DNA of 5,787 nucleotides from JBEKYD01 sp052325345 (GTDB lineage: Bacteria > Acidobacteriota > Terriglobia > Bryobacterales > Bryobacteraceae). A program made the translations under genes and the position numbers. Where the stretch lies: NCBI GenBank assembly GCA_052325345.1, contig JBKQVG010000340.1:1-5787 (forward strand), read 5' to 3'. Of the stretch, positions 1-5,787 are shown piece after piece. The notes below the pieces were generated by a model. It was given only the letters and a program-made list of their open reading frames with translations, did not search any database and had not been told where the DNA came from. The number at the start of each line of letters is the position of its first letter. The stretch's first letter is position 1.

Positions 1-60
1 CGTACGCTGGCGCGATTCTGACTTCTATCCCCAACCCCCACACCCGCCGTCTCCCTTGTC

Positions 61-88
61 TTCTAACTTCTAACTTCTAACTTCCACC
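61..88. repeat. Heptamer tandem repeat TTCTAAC
   Basis: Three perfect head-to-tail copies of TTCTAAC (61-81) are followed by a degenerate fourth copy, TTCCACC (82-88). Read on the minus strand, the direction of the kinase gene that ends at 118, the unit is GTTAGAA. The repeat sits just past the end of that gene inside a pyrimidine-rich stretch (about 21-101) with only about four G residues on the plus strand. It has no coding potential that I can support. It could be a variable short tandem repeat or part of a dispersed intergenic family. The repeat itself is directly visible, but any function is unknown. Confidence 0.75.
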
Positions 89-101
89 TTCCTCGACTTC
101 C

Positions 102-117
102 ATATCCCGAAGGGATA

Positions 118-118
<1 letters not shown>
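102..118 (-). terminator. Hairpin at the 3' end of the hybrid kinase gene, possible weak terminator
   Basis: ATATCCC (102-108) and GGGATAT (112-118) form a perfect 7-bp stem around a 3-base loop. The arm at 112-118 touches the kinase stop codon (TGA, complement of 118-120), so the hairpin forms at the very end of the transcript. No run of T follows on the minus strand; the next bases are purine-rich. It is therefore not a classical intrinsic terminator and may instead protect the 3' end or act with Rho. Confidence 0.4.
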
Positions 119-2577
<2,459 letters not shown>

Positions 2578-2583
2578 GGAAGC

Positions 2584-2589
2584 TTCTCC
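2584..2589 (-). promoter_or_regulatory. Ribosome binding site of the hybrid kinase
   Basis: On the minus strand GGAGAA stands just before the GTG at 2577-2575, with GGAG eight bases from the start codon. This supports the GTG start and the full 819-residue product. Confidence 0.55.
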
Positions 2590-2664
2590 GACCGGTCAGA
2601 CCCTCTCGTCATTTCGACCTCGCCATCTCGAGATTCATCCAGTCTTAACTAACACATCGGAAGA

Positions 2665-2687
2665 ATTGCCGAAGTATTGGAGGCAAT
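2665..2687 (-). other. Inverted repeat ATTGCC/GGCAAT between the HPt and kinase genes
   Basis: ATTGCC (2665-2670) and GGCAAT (2682-2687) form a 6-bp dyad around an 11-base loop, 27 bases past the HPt stop codon and about 90 bases before the kinase start. The loop is almost exactly the element that recurs at 3221-3234. No T-run follows strongly enough to call a terminator. It could be an attenuating hairpin or a protein-binding dyad controlling the kinase, or chance. Confidence 0.3.
2671..2684 (-). repeat. Copy 1 of a 14-base element shared by the HPt and kinase upstream regions
   Basis: The plus-strand sequence GAAGTATTGGAGGC matches GAAGTATTGGCGGC at 3221-3234 in 13 of 14 positions. Both copies are non-coding and lie upstream of a minus-strand phosphorelay gene in the same orientation: this one about 94 bases before the kinase start, the other about 109 bases before the HPt start. 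A common regulator site or promoter element is possible. I could not find a good sigma-70 -35/-10 pair around it. Confidence 0.35.
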
Positions 2688-2713
2688 AAATCACAAAAGT
2701 CGGGAAATCCGTG

Positions 2714-3112
2714 TCAGATGGGCGCCAAATAGCGCTGCATGGCGGGGAGGATGCGATCGAGCTGGACTTCCATCTCTGCCAGCCACGCGGCGAGTTCAAG
2801 AAGCGGCGCGGAAAGGGCGCCGTGCTCGATGCGCTGGCAGAGGCCGGCGAACTCGGCCAGACCGACCTGGCAGGCGCCGCCTTTGAGGCCGTGGGCTTGG
2901 GTGCGCAGTTGGTCTCGTTGGCCGGTTGCCAGGGATTGACGCATCAGGGCGCGGCGGGCGCAGCTATCCGTGGTGAAGGCGGCCACCAAATCGGCGATCA
3001 ACTCGTCGTCACCATCCGCCAGCTCCAGGACCAGGGCTGGCGGAACCCAGACAATTTCGTGCGGTTCCGAACAGGGAAGCGCGTCGGTAGGTGATGCAAA
3101 GTGCAGGTCCAT
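2714..3112 (-). CDS. HPt (histidine phosphotransfer) domain protein
   Basis: A 132-residue protein made almost entirely of one HPt four-helix-bundle domain, which relays phosphate between receiver domains. The signature is A-H-G-L-K-G-G-A-C-Q-V-G at residues 73-84, with His74 as phospho-acceptor and the Lys77-Gly78 pair typical of the family. The preceding helix (about 25-64, with DDELIADLVAAF) and the following helices match HPt proteins. No kinase, receiver or membrane segment is present, so it is a free-standing soluble HPt. It is encoded upstream of, and on the same strand as, the hybrid kinase (136-base gap), which lacks an HPt, so they are probably partners; this rests on context. The start is ATG at 3112-3110 without a recognisable Shine-Dalgarno sequence, and the leader contains a strong palindrome (3129-3145). 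The first ~20 residues (DLHFASPTDALPCSEPHE) look like a flexible extension. Confidence 0.9.
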   Translation of the reverse strand: MDLHFASPTDALPCSEPHEIVWVPPALVLELADGDDELIADLVAAFTTDSCARRALMRQSLATGQRDQLRTQAHGLKGGACQVGLAEFAGLCQRIEHGALSAPLLELAAWLAEMEVQLDRILPAMQRYLAPI

Positions 3113-3128
3113 AGCTGAGAAACCAGGG

Positions 3129-3145
3129 CGCGAGAGGCTCTCGCG
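3129..3145. promoter_or_regulatory. 17-base palindrome CGCGAGAG-G-CTCTCGCG in the HPt leader
   Basis: Two perfect 8-base arms flank a single central base. It lies 17 bases before the HPt start codon and downstream of the candidate -10 box, so it would be within the transcribed leader and could fold as a 7-bp hairpin with a 3-base loop. As DNA it looks like an operator for a dimeric regulator. The symmetry is certain; the function is inferred. Confidence 0.5.
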
Positions 3146-3159
3146 GACAACCCTAAGGT

Positions 3160-3189
3160 ATTATCCGGTTGCGAACCGGCTGGCTACAA
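3160..3189 (-). promoter_or_regulatory. Candidate sigma-70 promoter of the HPt gene
   Basis: On the minus strand TTGTAG (complement of 3184-3189) is followed after 18 bases by GATAAT (complement of 3160-3165). The -10 box matches consensus in five of six positions and the -35 box in only its TTG. Transcription would start near 3153, giving a leader of about 40 bases that contains the 3129-3145 palindrome. Confidence 0.4.
3165..3179. promoter_or_regulatory. Perfect dyad CCGGTT-GCG-AACCGG within the HPt promoter spacer
   Basis: Two perfect 6-base arms surround a 3-base centre. The dyad fills most of the spacer between the proposed -35 and -10 boxes of the HPt gene and touches the -10 box. This is the position where a repressor, or an activator that remodels the spacer, would bind. 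No regulator can be named from the sequence. Confidence 0.4.
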
Positions 3190-3199
3190 GCTGTCCTTT

Positions 3200-3214
3200 G
3201 TTAATTGAATCAAC
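3200..3214. promoter_or_regulatory. Imperfect AT-rich dyad GTTAATT-G-AATCAAC
   Basis: The arms pair in six of seven positions around one central base. It lies just upstream of the proposed HPt -35 box and about 137 bases upstream of ispH, in the middle of the divergent intergenic region. It may be an upstream activator site, but an AT-rich dyad of this size can arise by chance. Confidence 0.25.
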
Positions 3215-3220
3215 GGCCAG

Positions 3221-3234
3221 GAAGTATTGGCGGC
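3221..3234 (-). repeat. Copy 2 of the shared 14-base element
   Basis: GAAGTATTGGCGGC on the plus strand, 13 of 14 identical to 2671-2684, about 109 bases upstream of the HPt start and in the same orientation relative to its gene as the first copy. It could link expression of the HPt and kinase genes. It also lies upstream of ispH, so it could act on that gene instead. Confidence 0.35.
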
Positions 3235-3303
3235 GTGCGGCAGTGAGAGACCGGACACACTGGGCCAAGTCCGCAACTGCTTATGCTGCAGAGATTTTGG
3301 CGG

Positions 3304-3332
3304 TGCCAAGAGCGGGACTTGCCTGTTATAAT
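3304..3332 (+). promoter_or_regulatory. Extended -10 promoter of ispH
   Basis: TGTTATAAT at 3324-3332 is a perfect extended -10 element (TG, one base, TATAAT). The hexamer at the usual -35 distance, TGCCAA (3304-3309), is poor, as is common for extended -10 promoters. Transcription should start near A3339, only about 12 bases before the ATG at 3351. There is no Shine-Dalgarno sequence in that gap, so the mRNA would have a very short leader. Confidence 0.6.
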
Positions 3333-3350
3333 CAGTTGATCCGATTTGCT

Positions 3351-4322
3351 ATGCCATTGAAACCGTTCGCGTTGAATCGCGGAGTAGAGAAACAGATTTA
3401 TCTCTTGAAGCCCCGCGGTTTCTGCGCCGGGGTCGTACGGGCGATCGATGTGGTGAAGATTGCCCTAGACCTGTATGGACCTCCGGTTTACGTGCGGAAG
3501 GAAATTGTCCATAACATGCACGTGGTCGACGAATTGCGCGACGCGGGGGCGATTTTTGTCGAAGAATTGGACGAAGTTCCGGCCGAGGCACGTGCCATTT
3601 TCAGTGCCCACGGGGTGGCACCGTCGGTTCGGGCGCAGGCCAAAGAGCGGAAATTGCACGTAATCGACGCGACTTGCCCGCTGGTAACGAAAGTGCACCT
3701 GGAAGCGGTTCGGTTCGTCCGCGACGGATTCAGTATCGTGCTCATCGGGCATAAGGACCATGACGAAGTGATCGGCACGCTAGGCGAGGTGCCGAATTGC
3801 AGCTACCTGGTGGAGACGGTGGAAGATGCGGACCGTCTGGAAGTGCCCGACCCTACCCGTGTCCGCTACCTGACCCAGACCACCCTGAGCCTGGATGAAA
3901 CCCGGGACATCGTGGAGCGGTTGAAGCAACGTTTTCCGTTGATTCAGGGGCCCCCAGCGCAGGATATTTGCTACGCCACGGAGAACCGGCAGATGGCCGT
4001 GAAAGAAGTTTCCCGCGCCATCGATTTGCTGATGGTGGTAGGTTCGCAGAACAGCTCGAACTCCAAGCGCTTGGTGGAAGTGGCGCGCAACGTGGGGGTG
4101 TCGGCACACCTGGTGAACGACCGGAGCGATGTGGACACTTCCTGGCTGGAAGGCGTGACCAACGTGGGCTTGACGGCCGGGGCGTCGGCGCCGGAGCACC
4201 TGGTGCAAGACATGATCGAATTTCTGCGCGAGCGAGGATTTCACCGCATGGAAGAGATCGAACTGGTGGAAGAAGACGTGCGCTTTTCATTGCCCAATGA
4301 ACTGATGGTGGCGCTCAAGTGA
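3351..4322 (+). CDS. ispH: 4-hydroxy-3-methylbut-2-enyl diphosphate reductase (IspH/LytB)
   Basis: A 323-residue iron-sulfur enzyme of the MEP pathway that reduces HMBPP to IPP and DMAPP in the cytoplasm. All hallmark residues are present. The three cluster cysteines are Cys25 (PRGFCAG), Cys109 (DATCPLV) and Cys207 (DICYATENRQ). The substrate residues are His54 (HNMHVVDEL), His87 (SAHGV), His137 and Glu139 (GHKDHDEV), Thr175-Thr178 (TQTTLS), Ser235-Asn237 (GSQNSSNSKRL) and Ser279 (AGASAPE). Length is normal for the family. I chose the ATG at 3351: the open frame continues upstream to 2970, but that part is antisense to the HPt gene and has no IspH similarity. The ATG leaves about 13 residues before the conserved core, slightly longer than short-form IspH proteins; a TTG at 3372 is a less likely alternative. 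The stop overlaps the start of the squalene-hopene cyclase gene (TGATG), so the two are probably co-transcribed and translationally coupled. Confidence 0.97.
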   Translation: MPLKPFALNRGVEKQIYLLKPRGFCAGVVRAIDVVKIALDLYGPPVYVRKEIVHNMHVVDELRDAGAIFVEELDEVPAEARAIFSAHGVAPSVRAQAKERKLHVIDATCPLVTKVHLEAVRFVRDGFSIVLIGHKDHDEVIGTLGEVPNCSYLVETVEDADRLEVPDPTRVRYLTQTTLSLDETRDIVERLKQRFPLIQGPPAQDICYATENRQMAVKEVSRAIDLLMVVGSQNSSNSKRLVEVARNVGVSAHLVNDRSDVDTSWLEGVTNVGLTAGASAPEHLVQDMIEFLRERGFHRMEEIELVEEDVRFSLPNELMVALK

Positions 4323-5413
4323 TGTCGCCGGCGCAGGTAGGGAATGCGCTGGAAGCGGCGGCGGCCGATGCGGCGCGCCGCTCGGCTTCGTACCTGGCCG
4401 GACTGCAGGCTCACGACGGCCACTGGTGCGCGGAGCTGACGGCCGACACCACGCTCGAAAGCGACTACATTCTGTTCCAGTTATGGCTGTATCCGCCGGT
4501 GGTGGGCAAGTGGGATCCGCCGACTCGTCCGTCGATCGACAAGGCGGTGCGGTCGATCCTGGGGCGGCAACTGGCGGACGGCGGGTTCAATATTTACGTC
4601 GACGGGCCGGCGGAGATCAGCGCCTCGGTAAAGGCGTATTTTGCGCTGAAACTGGCGGGAGTGGACGCCGATGGGGCGCCGATGCGGCGGCTGCGGGAGC
4701 GGATTCTCGAGCTGGGCGGGATTCAATCGGCCAACAGCTACGTAAAGGTGAACCTGAGCCTGTTCGATCTCTACCCGAGGCAGTATACTCCTTCGATTCC
4801 GCCGGAAGTAATGTTGTTGCCGGGGAAGTTCCTGTACCAGTTGTCGGCCTGGTCGCGGGACATTGTGCTGCCGCTGGCGATTGTGCACGCTTCCAACCCG
4901 CGCAAGCCGGTTCCGGCCGGATTCGACCTGGCCGAGCTGTGGGCCCCGGGCGTGAGTCCGCGATTCCGCGCCGACGAGTCGCTGGTTTCGTGGCACAACT
5001 TTTTCCTGCTGACGGACCGGCTGCTGAAGTGGTGGGAGCGGCGCGGGATGAAGGCGGTGCGGCGAAGGGCGGTGGAGAAGGCGCGGGACTGGATGGTCGA
5101 CCGTCTGGACCACGCCGACGGGCTGGGCGCGATTTATCCCTCCATGATGTACGTGGTGATGGCGCTGGACGCGTTGGGATATGGGCCGGAAGATCCGCTG
5201 CGGGCGCGCGCGCTGAGCCAGTTCAACGATTTGATCGTGGACGACGGCGAGCGGTTTTTCCTGCAGCCGTGCTTTTCGCCGGTTTGGGACACGGCGATCA
5301 CCAGCTACGCGCTGGCGTGGTCGGGCGGGGAGCGGGCGGGGCTGGCCGCGGCGGCGGATTGGCTGCTCGACCACGAGATCCGGCGCAAAGGCGACTCCAG
5401 GAATAGGTCATGA
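4322..5413 (+). CDS. shc: Squalene-hopene cyclase, 3'-truncated (N-terminal half only)
   Basis: This encodes the first half of a squalene-hopene cyclase, the membrane-associated enzyme that folds squalene into hopene for hopanoid lipids. Visible family features are an N-terminal helix with a QW-type segment (LQAHDGHW, about residues 28-35), a second QW-type repeat (QLADGGF, about 83-89), the block SANSYVKVNLSLFDLYPRQY (about 137-155), YPSMMYVVMALDALGY (about 272-287) and SPVWDT (about 319-324). Cyclase-like sequence ends at ...LLDHEIRRKGD; the next residues (SRNRS, stop) are unrelated, where the family continues with Trp. Full cyclases are around 630-680 residues, so about half is missing, including the catalytic DxDD motif and the later QW repeats. 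The product as read cannot be an active cyclase. The ATG at 4322 overlaps the ispH stop by one base; a GTG at 4319 is an alternative start. The break coincides with the break in the DUF3422 gene on the other strand. Confidence 0.9.
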   Translation: MSPAQVGNALEAAAADAARRSASYLAGLQAHDGHWCAELTADTTLESDYILFQLWLYPPVVGKWDPPTRPSIDKAVRSILGRQLADGGFNIYVDGPAEISASVKAYFALKLAGVDADGAPMRRLRERILELGGIQSANSYVKVNLSLFDLYPRQYTPSIPPEVMLLPGKFLYQLSAWSRDIVLPLAIVHASNPRKPVPAGFDLAELWAPGVSPRFRADESLVSWHNFFLLTDRLLKWWERRGMKAVRRRAVEKARDWMVDRLDHADGLGAIYPSMMYVVMALDALGYGPEDPLRARALSQFNDLIVDDGERFFLQPCFSPVWDTAITSYALAWSGGERAGLAAAADWLLDHEIRRKGDSRNRS

Positions 5414-5693
5414 ACTCGCCGTGATGCTCCCAGCGCAAGATGGCGGGAAGCAATTCGATCCGGTGCTGCTTCGCCTCAGGCGCCGGAGCTGGGTAGGCGC
5501 GATCCAGGCAAAAGGCTTCTAGCGCCTCCCGCGCCTTGGCGGCGGCGGGCGGATCGGTCGTGAAGGCGAAATGCAGGATGCGTTTGGCACCCGCCATCGG
5601 CACGAAAGGCCGCGCGTGGACTTCGGCCAGAACACGGCCGCGCAAAGCATGCGGCGTGAACGCCTGGGTTTTCGAGATTTGCTCGTCGGTCAC
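5298..5693 (-). CDS. DUF3422 family protein, 3'-truncated (N-terminal fragment)
   Basis: The frame starts with MTDEQISKTQAF and carries the N-terminal pattern of DUF3422 proteins: LRGRVLAEVHARPFVPMAG, then RILHFAFTTD, then LPAILRWEHHGEFMTYSW. The family is of unknown function, typically about 420 residues, and ends in hydrophobic helices. Here family-like sequence ends at Trp at about 5397-5399. The remaining ~33 codons down to 5298 read antisense through the cyclase gene and are a Pro/Ala/Arg-rich artefact. Only about the first quarter of the protein is therefore present. I chose the GTG at 5693-5691 because GGAAGAGG stands five bases upstream; an upstream GTG at 5729 in the same frame has no such site. 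DUF3422 is, to my knowledge, mostly proteobacterial, which would fit a foreign right flank, but this needs a search. Confidence 0.75.
   Translation of the reverse strand: MTDEQISKTQAFTPHALRGRVLAEVHARPFVPMAGAKRILHFAFTTDPPAAAKAREALEAFCLDRAYPAPAPEAKQHRIELLPAILRWEHHGEFMTYSWSRLCAGSRGRAANPPPRPAPPAPRPTTPARSW
5393..5399. other. Breakpoint between the cyclase and DUF3422 genes
   Basis: Cyclase codons read ...AAA-GGC-GAC up to 5395 and then T, where the family expects TGG (Trp) but TCC is found. From the right, DUF3422 codons on the minus strand read ...TAT-TCC-TGG down to 5397 and then lose similarity. Both genes are cut within a few bases of each other. No insertion sequence, inverted repeat or target duplication is visible. 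A true inversion or deletion endpoint or an assembly chimera both fit. Confidence 0.8.
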
Positions 5694-5698
5694 GCCGC

Positions 5699-5706
5699 CC
5701 TCTTCC
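5699..5706 (-). promoter_or_regulatory. Ribosome binding site of the DUF3422 gene
   Basis: GGAAGAGG on the minus strand, with GAGG five bases before the GTG at 5693-5691. It favours this start over the upstream GTG at 5729. Confidence 0.5.
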
Positions 5707-5736
5707 GATATTCCCTTATCCCTTGCCACGCTTGAT

Positions 5737-5787
5737 ATGGAATATAAAGAGGCCGTTCACCGCCTCCTGGCGCTCCAGCGTGTCTCC
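5737..5787 (+). CDS. Start of an unidentified gene running off the window
   Basis: An ATG at 5737 opens a frame of 17 codons (MEYKEAVHRLLALQRVS) to the window edge. It is divergent from the DUF3422 gene, with 43 bases between the two starts. The peptide begins like some folylpolyglutamate synthases (FolC), which often open with a Met-x-Tyr-x-x-Ala helix and an LxxL segment, but 17 residues are far too few for assignment. No clear Shine-Dalgarno sequence precedes the ATG. It may be a real gene start or a chance frame. Confidence 0.35.
   Translation, partial: MEYKEAVHRLLALQRVS

Noticed and set aside
2590..2634. Short perfect palindromes GACCGGTC (2590-2597) and ATCTCGAGAT (2625-2634) upstream of the kinase
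   Set aside because: Palindromes of 8-10 bases are expected by chance in sequence of this length, and they do not line up with a recognisable promoter.
2970..3350. Upstream in-frame extension of ispH
   Set aside because: The extension runs antisense through the HPt gene and across its own promoter region and has no IspH-like sequence. The conserved protein begins shortly after the ATG at 3351.
5298..5393. C-terminal tail of the DUF3422 frame as real protein
   Set aside because: It is the complement of cyclase codons and reads as low-complexity Pro/Ala/Arg sequence. It is open only because of high GC content.
4426..5406. Plus-strand frame of 326 codons and minus-strand frame of 297 codons inside the cyclase gene
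   Set aside because: Both are shadows of the cyclase gene: Gly/Arg-rich or Arg/Pro/His-rich without motifs.
5380..5413. Simple frameshift as the cause of the cyclase truncation
   Set aside because: The sequence to the right in all plus-strand frames does not resume cyclase similarity, and the minus strand there encodes DUF3422. This is a sequence junction, not an indel.

Overview
The window is GC-rich bacterial chromosomal DNA with two divergent gene pairs on the left and centre, and a broken junction on the right. The source is not certain. An Acidobacteriota-like organism is a reasonable guess for positions 1 to about 5395, because ispH directly overlaps a squalene-hopene cyclase gene there and the hybrid kinase has a fitting architecture. 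This is an inference from gene content, not a measured placement. The right flank (about 5396-5787) may come from a different locus or even a different genome.

Left half, minus strand: a small HPt phosphotransfer protein (3112 to 2714) lies upstream of a large soluble hybrid histidine kinase with two PAS domains, HisKA, HATPase and two receiver domains (2577 to 118). The kinase has no HPt domain of its own, so the neighbouring HPt protein is the obvious partner for a His-Asp-His-Asp phosphorelay. No DNA-binding output regulator is present, so the target is unknown. The kinase gene ends in a small hairpin followed by a strongly strand-asymmetric stretch with a heptamer tandem repeat.

Centre, 3113-3350: a 238-base divergent intergenic region separates the HPt gene from ispH. 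It holds a perfect extended -10 box very close to the ispH start codon, a candidate HPt promoter with a perfect dyad in its spacer, an 8+1+8 palindrome in the HPt leader, and a 14-base element found again upstream of the kinase in the same relative orientation and at a similar distance.

Right half, plus strand: ispH (last step of the MEP isoprenoid pathway) overlaps by one base the start of a squalene-hopene cyclase gene. IspH makes the C5 units from which squalene is built, and the cyclase turns squalene into hopanoids, so the pair makes metabolic sense as an operon. The cyclase reading frame stops being cyclase-like at about 5395, roughly half way through the expected protein and before the catalytic DxDD region. 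On the opposite strand, the N-terminal part of a DUF3422-family protein runs into exactly the same point from the right and is also cut. Two unrelated genes broken at one shared point mean a rearrangement or an assembly chimera, and this is the most notable anomaly here. A further plus-strand reading frame starts at 5737 and leaves the window.

I do not see a clear undescribed defence, mobile or RNA system. The points worth checking are the junction, the split phosphorelay with its possible shared regulatory element, and the near-leaderless ispH start.
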